From a virus: a stretch of DNA of 26,078 nucleotides. Positions 15,838-23,660 of the stretch are shown here, piece by piece; position 1 is the stretch's first letter; every line of letters starts with the position of its first letter. The position numbers and the translations under genes were made by a program. Below the pieces are notes generated by a model. That model was not told the DNA's origin. It was given only the letters and a program-made list of their open reading frames with translations, and ran no database searches. The stretch lies in the IMG/VR virus record IMGVR_UViG_3300025828_003628, positions 1 through 26,078 of that record. One strand, given 5' to 3'.

Positions 15838-16398
15838 ATGAAATACATAAACCCTGACATAGAGTCATCTTACAAAGCAAATAATTTAGGTGAAACACTA
15901 TATAATTATGTAATAGAAAACAAACCTAAGAAAATTATTGAATTCGGAACTCTTTATGGATATTCAGCGGCCTGTATGGCTATGGCCTTAGATGAGTTAA
16001 ATAATGGTGGTAAAATCATATGTTATGATTTATGGGAAAAATATCCATATAAACATTCTATTATTGAAAAAACAAAACAAAATCTACAAAACTATAATAT
16101 ATCCCAATATGTAGAATTTAAAGAATTGAATTTTAAAGAATGGATACCTGAAGATTTTGATTTACTTCATGTAGATATTTCAAATGATGGTAATACTATT
16201 GTTGAATTAAGTATAAATTGTTTTAATCAATTAAAACAAGGAAAACATATTTTATTTGAAGGAGGAAGTATAGAACGTGATAATGTTGACTGGATGATAA
16301 AATACAACAAACAACCTATTAACACAATAAAATCTATAATTAATTATACTGTAATTGATAAAAAATTCCCCTCAATATCTAAACTAGAACTTAAATGA
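15838..16398 (+). CDS. SAM-dependent methyltransferase-like protein (class I)
   Basis: This 186-residue protein has a motif I-like KKIIEFGTLYGYSAACMA segment (about residues 29-46) and an acidic ICYDLWEK at the end of strand 2, where the SAM ribose is bound. FDLLHVDISNDG fits motif IV. It resembles the Methyltransf_24 and cephalosporin-hydroxylase-like group of small class I enzymes, which often sit in glycan clusters. The chosen start is the ATG at 15838, one base after the aminotransferase stop, with AAGGATGG upstream; an ATG at 15808 would overlap by 29 bases and is less likely. It may methylate a sugar, but the target is not shown. Confidence 0.75.
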   Translation: MKYINPDIESSYKANNLGETLYNYVIENKPKKIIEFGTLYGYSAACMAMALDELNNGGKIICYDLWEKYPYKHSIIEKTKQNLQNYNISQYVEFKELNFKEWIPEDFDLLHVDISNDGNTIVELSINCFNQLKQGKHILFEGGSIERDNVDWMIKYNKQPINTIKSIINYTVIDKKFPSISKLELK

Positions 16399-17162
16399 AA
16401 AAATTAGCAATAGTAGCATCAGGGTGGCATTTTCCTTATAGTTTTTATAAGTCCATATCAACTCAACTTCTCCCAGAAAATTGGAAAATGGATTTATTTT
16501 GTATATCCCACAGAAACCCTTTATTTTCAGCTGAAGAAAAATCAAACATAACTTTAGAAGGAGAAAGAGCTTATTTAGATTTAAAGTTATATAGTAATAT
16601 TGCTTCTATAGGAGATATTAAAAATTTAGGTTGGTATTATAAAGAATATCCTAACACTATAGGAGATTGGGGATGCTCAAATCAATGGTTGGAAGAAAAT
16701 AATTATAATAATTATGATTTAATTTTATTTACACATGATGATAATTTAATATTATCTGAAAATTGGTTTTTAGATATTATAAAAGATAGTGAATCTAATG
16801 ATTGGGAAATCCTTTCAAATAGTTGTGGAGCACCATCAGGTTGGTTAAGAGGATCTTGTGAATTTTTTAAACCTAACCTTCTTAATAAGATAGGAGGAAA
16901 ATTTGACCTATCATTAGTAACATTAAATCGAACTGATAAACTATATGGCTCACAAGATATAGCAGAATTATCAAATTGGAATAATACTGTAATACCTTTA
17001 ATGAATTTTATTAGGAATAACAACATTAAAGTAAAATATTTATCTAATTTTTATAGGGTATCTAAATACTGTTTAGAAGGAGAACGTGGATTTATTTCAA
17101 AAACCACACATACTAATACTCGAAGTGAAAATGAAGGACTTAAACATTTAAATTTAATATGA
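16395..17162 (+). CDS. GT-A-like glycosyltransferase
   Basis: The 255-residue protein looks like a GT-A type transferase. It has an N-terminal strand (KKLAIVASGWHFPYSFY), a DLILFTHDDNLIL segment (about residues 109-121) with the HDDN that corresponds to the DXD metal motif, and a later NSCGAPSGWLRGSCEFF region. No membrane helix is visible. The DNA is very AT-rich here (the 60 bases from 16741 have ten G or C), and more so than the replication genes. It is coupled to both neighbours by ATGA. The subfamily cannot be named from sequence alone. Confidence 0.65.
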   Translation: MKKLAIVASGWHFPYSFYKSISTQLLPENWKMDLFCISHRNPLFSAEEKSNITLEGERAYLDLKLYSNIASIGDIKNLGWYYKEYPNTIGDWGCSNQWLEENNYNNYDLILFTHDDNLILSENWFLDIIKDSESNDWEILSNSCGAPSGWLRGSCEFFKPNLLNKIGGKFDLSLVTLNRTDKLYGSQDIAELSNWNNTVIPLMNFIRNNNIKVKYLSNFYRVSKYCLEGERGFISKTTHTNTRSENEGLKHLNLI

Positions 17163-17845
17163 AAAAAGATTTCTTAGTTTTAACTTGCACTTTAGGGGAA
17201 AAAGACATAATAAAAGATCCCCCAACACCATTTGAATCATGTGATTATATTGCAATAGTTGATAAAGATCATGATGTAAAAATTTGGCAACAGTTTGGAT
17301 ATTATAATTTTTCATCAATTGATAATTATACGCATAGGAGAAATGCAAAATTATATAAAGTACTATCTTCAATGTTATTTTCAGAATATAAATACATCAT
17401 ATGGCATGATGCTAATCATCAATTGATACAAGATCCAATTGATATTATAAAAGAATATGGAGAACATGATTTTTATTTATTGAAACATCCTTTGCGTAAT
17501 TGTTTATACGACGAAATGAATATAATTTCAGGATATTTAGATTCTGCAGATATTATAAAACAACAGCGTGAATATTATATAAAATGCGGGTTTCCTAAAA
17601 ATTATGGATTATTTGCTATGGGTAATCACATGAAACGTGTAAATAATAAAACTACAATATTAGGACTAAAATGGTGGGAACAGATAACTAGATTTAGTTC
17701 GAGAGACCAATGCAGTTTTGCATATTGTTTATGGGACATGAAAAACAATAATCAAGAAATAGATTTTATAACACTTAATGCACCATTAGAAAATACATTA
17801 GTATTAAACAAATACTTTATAGACTATGGTACTAGATTAAAATAA
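17159..17845 (+). CDS. DUF616 (TOD1/MUCI70)-like glycosyltransferase
   Basis: This 228-residue protein matches the DUF616 family, whose plant members are glycosyltransferase-like. Landmarks are RRNAKLYKVLSSMLFSEY followed by KYIIWHDANHQL (about residues 60-91), the histidine-rich FYLLKHPLRNCLYDEM, and RFSSRDQCSFAYCLWD near residue 178. In the family these are the RxxK helix, the DXD-like WxDAN motif, the HxxRxxxYxE motif and the RDQxSFxY motif, all present in order. Bacterial members are often found in surface-polysaccharide loci, which fits this cassette. The gene starts in a four-base overlap and ends ten bases before the next. Confidence 0.8.
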   Translation: MKKDFLVLTCTLGEKDIIKDPPTPFESCDYIAIVDKDHDVKIWQQFGYYNFSSIDNYTHRRNAKLYKVLSSMLFSEYKYIIWHDANHQLIQDPIDIIKEYGEHDFYLLKHPLRNCLYDEMNIISGYLDSADIIKQQREYYIKCGFPKNYGLFAMGNHMKRVNNKTTILGLKWWEQITRFSSRDQCSFAYCLWDMKNNNQEIDFITLNAPLENTLVLNKYFIDYGTRLK

Positions 17846-17855
17846 AAATTACATT

Positions 17856-18563
17856 ATGAAAAAATTAACTATAAATATACCTACTTTAAACAGTCATGAA
17901 ATTGTAAAATCACAAATTACTAGATTTCAAAATATTTTGAAAAATTATAAAAATGACGTAGATGTATTAATAATTGATGATGGTAGTACTCCATCACTAA
18001 TAGATTACCTTAAAGAACATAAAATCAATTTTATTAAACATGACAAAACTGAAAACAATTTAGATGTTTGGAAATTAGATAATATTTTTATTATAGAAAC
18101 AAAAAATTATACAAATTGGACTCAAGCAATTGCATCCAATATTGGTGTTCGATATGCTAATAGTGATTATGTATATAACACTGCTATCGATCATTTTATA
18201 ACTTTAGAAAACATACAAGAAGTTTTAAATTTTAATGGAGACTGTCTAAAATTTCCAAGAAAATATGGAGTAATTCAAGAAAATGGTAATGTTAGTACTG
18301 ATATTGAATTATTAAAAAAGCATCATTATGATGGAGGTAATGTTAATGTTGCTTGGGACATATACTCAATGAAACGAAACTTATTTTTAAATATTAATGG
18401 ATACAACGAAGAAAAATTTGGTGATTATTGGGCCGTAGATATAGATTTTTTTACTAGATATAAAAATCAAGGTAACAGTGTCGACATTGCAAATAATCAT
18501 ATTTTCGTGTATCCAGAACCAGATAAAAATACTGAAATATTTCATAATTTAAAGAGAAGTTAA
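17856..18563 (+). CDS. GT2-family glycosyltransferase
   Basis: The protein is a 235-residue GT2 enzyme. It opens KLTINIPTLNSHEIV and has VLIIDDGSTPS (about residues 37-48), the UDP-sugar binding turn. NSDYVYNTAIDHFIT lies where the DXD is expected. NGYNEEKFGDYWAVDIDFFTRY (about residues 179-200) matches the acceptor-side helix with its ED/D residues. There is no membrane segment. It starts ten bases after the previous gene with an A-rich leader, and its stop shares one base with the next start (TAATG). Confidence 0.85.
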   Translation: MKKLTINIPTLNSHEIVKSQITRFQNILKNYKNDVDVLIIDDGSTPSLIDYLKEHKINFIKHDKTENNLDVWKLDNIFIIETKNYTNWTQAIASNIGVRYANSDYVYNTAIDHFITLENIQEVLNFNGDCLKFPRKYGVIQENGNVSTDIELLKKHHYDGGNVNVAWDIYSMKRNLFLNINGYNEEKFGDYWAVDIDFFTRYKNQGNSVDIANNHIFVYPEPDKNTEIFHNLKRS

Positions 18564-19249
18564 TGAATATAGGAATATTTACATATAATTTTCCACATTG
18601 GAAAACGCAAGAAGGATTACATAACTTATTCTTACATGGATATAAACCTCAAGTAATACTTGCAGCAAACCCAGTTAAATTAAATTTTTATCAATCAAAA
18701 ATAAGAATTGCTCCGAAAGATTTATTTTTGCAACATCCTATAGATTTAGCAAAACGTTATGACATAGATTATCATGTTGTTGAACATAATTCTGAACGTA
18801 CAGCTAATATTGTTAAACAATATAACTTAGATTTAGGAATTATATTAGGCGCACGGATATTAAAACCTATAGCATTTGAAAATTTTAATATTGGAGTTTT
18901 AAATATGCACCCGGGTATACTTCCAGAAAATCGAGGATTAGATAATGTTAAATGGGCTATTATAAATGGACATGCCCAAGGCGTAACAACACATTTAATT
19001 GATAGTAAAATAGACCGTGGAGTCATGATAGAACAAGAAACAATTGATATATATCATGATGATACTTTAATGGATATGCATATACGTATTCAACATTTAG
19101 AACAAAAACTAATGATATCATCAATTGAAAAAGTAAAAAACGGAAAAATGGGAAATAAGTTAGAACAGGGTAATTATTATAAATCTGTTCCCGAAGATAT
19201 TGAGCAAACTCTTTTAACTAAATTAAAGCAATATAAAAATGAAATATAA
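18563..19249 (+). CDS. Sugar N-formyltransferase (Fmt-like fold)
   Basis: The protein should transfer a formyl group from 10-formyltetrahydrofolate to an amino group. The catalytic triad of the methionyl-tRNA formyltransferase fold is visible: N114 and H116 in GVLNMHPGILPENRG and D151 in HLIDSKIDRG, with WAIINGH between. It is 228 residues and lacks the C-terminal domain that Fmt uses to bind tRNA, as is usual for sugar formyltransferases such as those that make N-formylated amino sugars of O-antigens. Neighbouring aminotransferase and dehydrogenase genes support a sugar substrate; which amino position is modified is unknown. It overlaps the dehydrogenase gene by 11 bases. Confidence 0.85.
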   Translation: MNIGIFTYNFPHWKTQEGLHNLFLHGYKPQVILAANPVKLNFYQSKIRIAPKDLFLQHPIDLAKRYDIDYHVVEHNSERTANIVKQYNLDLGIILGARILKPIAFENFNIGVLNMHPGILPENRGLDNVKWAIINGHAQGVTTHLIDSKIDRGVMIEQETIDIYHDDTLMDMHIRIQHLEQKLMISSIEKVKNGKMGNKLEQGNYYKSVPEDIEQTLLTKLKQYKNEI

Positions 19250-20270
19250 AGTAGGTATTATAGGTTGCGGAGCTATACTTCCTAGACATCTTGAATCAAT
19301 TGAAGCAAATGATAATTTTGAATTAGTAGCGATTTGTGATATTCAAGAAATATTAGTAACAAGCATATCAAAAAGATTAAATATTAAATCATACACTGAT
19401 TATAAGGATATGATATGTAGTGGAGAGGTTGATTTTGTGGTAGTAGCTACACCAAATTCTTTACACGTTGAGCAAGCAGTATTTGCCTTACAAAATAAAT
19501 GTGATGTTTTAATAGAAAAACCTGTAGCTTTTTCTTTAAAAGAAATTGAATTTATTAATAGCATTTCTCAAAAGACAAAACAAAATGCATATTGTGTGTT
19601 ACAAGTTAGATTAAATCCAACAGTTCAATTGTTAAAAGAAATATTAGCCGAAAATTTATTAGATGAAATTAGAGGTGTTACCTTAATCCAGCGTTGGCAA
19701 AGACCATTAGAATACTTTACAGGATGGCGTGCTGAACCAAATGTTGGAGGAGGGACTTTATATGAATGTGGTATTCATTATTTGGATGTATTACAATACC
19801 TTTTTGGGAGGCCTACAGTTATTGGTTCAAAAACATATGAAATAAAACATAAAAATATAGGGATTGAAGATACAATATATTCAATATTTGATTTTGGAAA
19901 TTTTGGGGGAACTTGTGAAGTAACCATTGCCGCTGAACCACAAAATCTAGAATGTTCCATTTCAGTAATGGGTGCTAATGGGTATATTAAGTTAGGAGGC
20001 AAAGCTCTTAACATAGTTGAATCAGCTAAATTTTTATCACATGGAAGTCAAATAGAATTTAATAAATTGCAAAAGAAATATAACATATCTATACAACCTA
20101 ATTCATACGGGTCATATCAAGGGTCATGTCCTAATCACCCATATGTTTATCAAAATTTAGAGCAATTTTCTTTATCTCAAACAAACAATGTTATAAGTTT
20201 AATTGATGATATATATTCAAAGTCAGGAATAAAGTATAGAAAAAAAATAATTAATGAAAATAATATATAG
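19239..20270 (+). CDS. Gfo/Idh/MocA-family sugar dehydrogenase (WlbA/WbpB-like)
   Basis: This NAD(P)-dependent enzyme has the Rossmann start YKVGIIGCGAILPRHLE (residues 3-19), VVVATPNSLH, the catalytic lysine in IEKPVA (K94) and ECGIHYLDVLQYLFG (H179, D182), all in the expected order. The segment VGGGTLYECGIHYLD is reminiscent of WlbA/WbpB, which oxidise UDP-GlcNAc uronate at C3 ahead of a DegT-type aminotransferase. That pairing is inference; the family also includes many other sugar dehydrogenases. The length of 343 residues is normal. Only two of nine arginines use CGN. The gene overlaps the formyltransferase by 11 bases and the following gene by 17. Confidence 0.9.
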   Translation: MKYKVGIIGCGAILPRHLESIEANDNFELVAICDIQEILVTSISKRLNIKSYTDYKDMICSGEVDFVVVATPNSLHVEQAVFALQNKCDVLIEKPVAFSLKEIEFINSISQKTKQNAYCVLQVRLNPTVQLLKEILAENLLDEIRGVTLIQRWQRPLEYFTGWRAEPNVGGGTLYECGIHYLDVLQYLFGRPTVIGSKTYEIKHKNIGIEDTIYSIFDFGNFGGTCEVTIAAEPQNLECSISVMGANGYIKLGGKALNIVESAKFLSHGSQIEFNKLQKKYNISIQPNSYGSYQGSCPNHPYVYQNLEQFSLSQTNNVISLIDDIYSKSGIKYRKKIINENNI

Positions 20271-20952
20271 AATATCAGATGCGGGTTATAATAAAATAAA
20301 ACCAGAATATATCAACAACGAATTATGTTTAAAAAACTTTTGTAATGTTTTCTTTGATCATATTTATGACATTCATATTATAGCTGATAATTGTAGTGAC
20401 GATACTAAGAAAATGATCAAAAAGTATATCGATCCACATAATATAGATATAGTATCAGTGGGTCATGGTGCTGGAACATTCAATTTAGCACTAGACAGAG
20501 CTTTAACTTACAATGATGATGACATAGTTTATTTTATAGAAAATGATTACTTGCATAAACCAGAATCAGTAAAAATACTAAAAGAAGGATTTGAATTAGG
20601 AGCTTCATTTGTAGCACTATATGACCATCCTGACAAATACCTTGACCCAAGCAAAGGAGGTAATCCGTATTGTGTTGGGGGGGCTGAAGACACAAGAGTT
20701 TATTTGACTGATAGTTGCCATTGGAAAATAACCAATAGCACGACTATGACATTTTCATCAAAAATATCCACACTAAAACGAGTAGAACCCATATTGAGAA
20801 AACATACCGCGGGAACTCATCCAAATGATTTCCAAATGTTTTTAGAATTGAGACAACAAGGAGAACTATTAATAACGCCGATACCAGGTTATGCAACACA
20901 CGGAGAAACTGCTTGGTTATCACCTTTAACAGATTGGGAGGCATACTTATGA
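20254..20952 (+). CDS. GT-A-like glycosyltransferase
   Basis: The 232-residue product starts KIIYRISDAGYNKIKPEYINN, continues with IHIIADNCSDDT and has DDDIVYFIENDYLHK (about residues 88-102), where END takes the place of the DXD motif. A C-terminal RKHTAGTHPNDFQMFLELRQQG and PGYATHGE segment resembles phage and bacterial relatives of unknown acceptor. It starts 17 bases inside the dehydrogenase gene and overlaps the next by four bases. No membrane segment. I would call it a glycosyltransferase on pattern and context, but the subfamily is not clear. Confidence 0.65.
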   Translation: MKIIYRISDAGYNKIKPEYINNELCLKNFCNVFFDHIYDIHIIADNCSDDTKKMIKKYIDPHNIDIVSVGHGAGTFNLALDRALTYNDDDIVYFIENDYLHKPESVKILKEGFELGASFVALYDHPDKYLDPSKGGNPYCVGGAEDTRVYLTDSCHWKITNSTTMTFSSKISTLKRVEPILRKHTAGTHPNDFQMFLELRQQGELLITPIPGYATHGETAWLSPLTDWEAYL

Positions 20953-21659
20953 ATAAACAAGAAAAATTAAATCAATTAGAAAATAAATTAATATTAGATA
21001 TTAATAATAAATCATACTATGAAGACTTTGATCATGAAATCTATGGTAATACATTGGAGCCTGGTTCAATGCCCGCTCCATATTTTTATGATTGGGTAGC
21101 TAATGAAACATCGAATAGATTAAATAATCAGCCAGTATTAGGGATCGAAGTGGGTAGTTTTTTAGGGTATTCTGCAATAGGATTTGCTAAAAAATTAAAA
21201 GAAACAGCTCCAGGATCTAAATTAATATGTATTGATACATGGTTAGGTAGTCCGGAGCACTATAGATTTTTAAAACGAGATGGCGATAATAGACTAGGAT
21301 GGAAAAATGGCTATCCAACCATGTATCATAAATTCATATCGAATGTAATTTATAATGATTTACAAGATGTTATTATACCATTAGCATTTCCTTCAACGAT
21401 AGCATTTAAAGTTTTAAAGTCTTTGTTTGATGAAATTGATATTAAAGCAGATTTTGCTTACATCGATGGTTCTCATGAAGAACACGAAGTTTATATGGAT
21501 TTGTATTATTACTACCAACTTTTATCCACAGATTCTTATTTATGTGGAGATGATTGGGCTTGGGAGTCTGTTAGAAATGATGTTACTAAATTCGGCCGGG
21601 AACATGATTTGAAGGTTAATGTTCATCAAAATCAAGTACATTGGAATATTATAAAATGA
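20949..21659 (+). CDS. SAM-dependent methyltransferase (Methyltransf_24-like)
   Basis: The protein has a well-formed class I methyltransferase core: VLGIEVGSFLGYSAIGFAKKL (about residues 54-74, motif I), KLICIDTWLG (strand 2 acidic) and ADFAYIDGSHEEHEVYMDL (about residues 164-182, the Methyltransf_24 DGSH signature), then LSTDSYLCGDDW. The target is probably a small molecule or sugar. The ATG at 20949 sits in an ATGA overlap with the previous stop and gives a start at MNKQEK; an in-frame ATG at 20913 lies deep inside the upstream gene and is less likely. It differs from the shorter enzyme at 15838 but shares its motif I style, so the two may act on the same glycan. Confidence 0.85.
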   Translation: MNKQEKLNQLENKLILDINNKSYYEDFDHEIYGNTLEPGSMPAPYFYDWVANETSNRLNNQPVLGIEVGSFLGYSAIGFAKKLKETAPGSKLICIDTWLGSPEHYRFLKRDGDNRLGWKNGYPTMYHKFISNVIYNDLQDVIIPLAFPSTIAFKVLKSLFDEIDIKADFAYIDGSHEEHEVYMDLYYYYQLLSTDSYLCGDDWAWESVRNDVTKFGREHDLKVNVHQNQVHWNIIK

Positions 21660-22438
21660 TATCAGTAATAATACCAACATATAAATCACCAGATATGCTT
21701 GATCTATGTTTACGGTCAGCTATCAAAGGACAACAACACAAAAATCAAATCATAGTTGTGGTTGATGGGTTCTATGACCTTAATAAAGAGGTATTAGAAA
21801 AATGGGAAGAACATATCAACATTCTTAATTTAGAGGAAAATGTAGGCTTGTGCCGGGGAACTAACCTAGGAGTATACAATGCAAAGTATAATAAAATACT
21901 AATAGTTAATGATGATAATGTTTTCCCAAAAGATTGGGATGCAATATTAGAAGAAGAATGGGAACTTTATCAAGAATTGAATAAAAAAGTAGTAATCTCT
22001 CCAAATCAAATAGAACCTTATCCTTCAATGTTTAAACAATTCGTACATAAAGATTTAGGGAAGAATGTGGGTGAGTTTGATTTGAACAAGTTTTGGGAAT
22101 ATGAAGCCCTTTTATCGGGAGCATCCCCAACTCGAAATGACGAAACCGGATCCACACTCCCAATTTTTATGAGTAAAGTAGACTACCTTCGTTTAGGTGG
22201 ATGGGATGAAAATTATGAAATGGGAATGGTAGCGGATTGGGATTTCTTCTTAAAATGTCAATTATCGGGATTAAAAATGATTAGAAGTTATAGATGTAAT
22301 TTTTACCACTTTGCCTCGGCTTCAACAAATGGAGAAAAAAGACAAATAGCAGAAAGAAATGGACATGCTTACGCACAATATAAATGGGGTTCACCTATAA
22401 TGCACGAACCTAATACAAACAAAAAATATTTAATCTGA
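21656..22438 (+). CDS. GT2-family glycosyltransferase
   Basis: This 260-residue GT2 enzyme opens ISVIIPTYKSPDMLDLCLRS and has IIVVVDGFYD, NVGLCRGTNLGVY and ILIVNDDNVFP (about residues 79-90), where NDDN is the DXD metal motif. LRLGGWDENYEMGMVADWDFFLK (about residues 178-200) is the acceptor-side region with the conserved D-W-D. The chosen ATG at 21656 overlaps the methyltransferase stop (ATGA); an upstream in-frame ATG at 21641 would overlap by 19 bases. It is the last cassette gene; a 56-base gap with a promoter-like motif and a short palindrome follows before the lysis genes. Confidence 0.9.
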   Translation: MISVIIPTYKSPDMLDLCLRSAIKGQQHKNQIIVVVDGFYDLNKEVLEKWEEHINILNLEENVGLCRGTNLGVYNAKYNKILIVNDDNVFPKDWDAILEEEWELYQELNKKVVISPNQIEPYPSMFKQFVHKDLGKNVGEFDLNKFWEYEALLSGASPTRNDETGSTLPIFMSKVDYLRLGGWDENYEMGMVADWDFFLKCQLSGLKMIRSYRCNFYHFASASTNGEKRQIAERNGHAYAQYKWGSPIMHEPNTNKKYLI

Positions 22439-22445
22439 TGTAATA

Positions 22446-22489
22446 TGTCCCAAGTTTATATTTATATTAAAATAAACAAGTTTAGGACA
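22446..22489. repeat. Nested inverted repeat with 8-bp direct repeat
   Basis: TGTCC (22446-22450) pairs with GGACA (22485-22489), and inside it GTTTAT (22454-22459) pairs with ATAAAC (22472-22477). CAAGTTTA is also repeated directly at 22451 and 22477. The arms are short and AT-rich and there is no U-tract, so a terminator is unlikely; an operator or RNA hairpin before the lysis genes is possible. Confidence 0.4.
22463..22477 (+). promoter_or_regulatory. Putative phage promoter, TATATTAAA motif
   Basis: TATATTAAAATAAAC lies 17 bases before the lysis start and matches the TATATTAAATAAAAA copies at 1661 and 8610 apart from one inserted A. It sits inside the loop and inner arm of the inverted repeat. 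The leader also has TTTAGGAC, a weak ribosome-binding candidate. Confidence 0.4.
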
Positions 22490-22494
22490 ACATC

Positions 22495-22785
22495 ATGAAA
22501 TTTTTTCGAGATATTTTAACTGAAATCAACAACAAGACAAATTCCAGAGAATGGTCACAAGGTCGTGTATATTTAATGATTTCGGTTATTGCATATTATG
22601 CTGTATTAACAGTGTTGACAGTAGCAGGAATGCACCGAGACAACAACGTAGACTTAAATAAATTCCGAATCGTTATAGATGCATTGGAATTCGCAATGGT
22701 TCTGTTTGGTGGATATGTGTTTGGCGGTAAAATTGTCAGTGTATTCAACGCAATCAAATCACCAGAAAAGGAATCTGAAAAATGA
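22495..22785 (+). CDS. Small two-helix membrane protein, holin candidate
   Basis: This 96-residue protein has a charged N-terminus, a first hydrophobic helix at about residues 25-45 (LMISVIAYYAVLTVLTVAGM), a short polar loop and a second at about 59-84 (with AMVLFGGYVFGGKIVSVF), then a charged tail KSPEKESEK. That layout fits a class II type holin, and its four-base overlap with the amidase gene fits a lysis pair. Holins have little sequence identity, so the call rests on topology, size and position. It could equally be another small membrane protein. A putative promoter directly upstream suggests it starts the lysis transcript. Confidence 0.6.
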   Translation: MKFFRDILTEINNKTNSREWSQGRVYLMISVIAYYAVLTVLTVAGMHRDNNVDLNKFRIVIDALEFAMVLFGGYVFGGKIVSVFNAIKSPEKESEK

Positions 22786-23660
22786 TTATTCGAAAAGGAA
22801 GCAGAGGATCGCAAGTTAAACTAATCCAGGAATTCCTAGAAATTTCTGCAGATGGTATTTTTGGAAGCGGTACCGAAGCAGCAGTCAAAGCATGGCAATC
22901 TGAAAATGGATTAACTGCCGATGGTATTGTTGGTCCTAACACATGGGATGCAATGGGATTGGCAACTACTGACAATTCAGAACAAATTGTTAGCCATGGC
23001 GATTTAAAAATTATTCCGAACTTTCTTCCAGCTGGAGAATACAAAGCAGGACCAACTCGTAAAGAATATGCATTTTTACATCACACCGCAGGTTGGAATA
23101 ATCCATATAACACGATTCATGGTTGGGCTAAAGACAGTAGAGGAGCGGTTGGAACAGAGTTTGTGTTAGGAGGTCAAAAAATTGATACTGGTGATGATAC
23201 CTATGATGGTGTATTACTCCAAGCTATTCCAGAAGGCGGATATGGTTGGCATCTAGGAAAGAATGGATCACAACATATGCATACACATTCGGTTGGAATA
23301 GAAGTGTGTAACTTCGGATGGCTGAAAGACGGAAAAACATATGTAGGCACCAGAGCCATCCCTTCACAGATTGTTACTCTAAAAGAACCATTCAGAGGAT
23401 TCCGAGAGTGGCATAGATATTCAGATACTCAAATAGAACAAATGAGAAAATGGATCCTGTTTATTGCAGAACGAGATTCAATCAACATAAGAGAAGGCTT
23501 GCCTCAATGGGTTCGAGAAAAAGGCGCAAAAGGTTTCGAATTCAACTCAGACGCATATTACGGACGAGTGAAAGGGTTATTAACACACACTAATACTAGA
23601 AAAGACAAATGGGACTTGTTCCCTCAACCTGAACTTTTAGATATGTTAATGGGACTATGA
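22782..23660 (+). CDS. Endolysin: peptidoglycan-binding domain plus N-acetylmuramoyl-L-alanine amidase
   Basis: The protein cuts the amide bond between MurNAc and the stem peptide. Residues about 4-60 form a PG_binding_1 domain (VKLIQEFLEISADGIFGSGT, then AVKAWQSENGLTADGIVGPNTW). After a linker, residues about 90-285 form an Amidase_2 domain: FLHHTAG carries a zinc histidine (H100 or H101), QHMHTHSVGIEV is the middle strand, and LTHTNTRKDKWDLFPQP holds the other histidine (H270) and the catalytic lysine region. There is no signal peptide, so export would depend on a holin, which the preceding gene may provide. Binding domain first and catalytic domain second is a recurring order in endolysins of phages of Gram-negative hosts. 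Confidence 0.95.
   Translation: MIIRKGSRGSQVKLIQEFLEISADGIFGSGTEAAVKAWQSENGLTADGIVGPNTWDAMGLATTDNSEQIVSHGDLKIIPNFLPAGEYKAGPTRKEYAFLHHTAGWNNPYNTIHGWAKDSRGAVGTEFVLGGQKIDTGDDTYDGVLLQAIPEGGYGWHLGKNGSQHMHTHSVGIEVCNFGWLKDGKTYVGTRAIPSQIVTLKEPFRGFREWHRYSDTQIEQMRKWILFIAERDSINIREGLPQWVREKGAKGFEFNSDAYYGRVKGLLTHTNTRKDKWDLFPQPELLDMLMGL

Noticed and set aside
14643-22438. Window as a host chromosome with an O-antigen locus
   Set aside because: Both sides carry phage replication or lysis genes and operon joins continue without a break. No integrase, repeat or tRNA attachment site marks an edge. An assembly chimera still cannot be fully excluded.
22439-22494. Rho-independent terminator after the cassette
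   Set aside because: The inverted repeat has short AT-rich arms and no following T-run, so it is unlikely to stop transcription.
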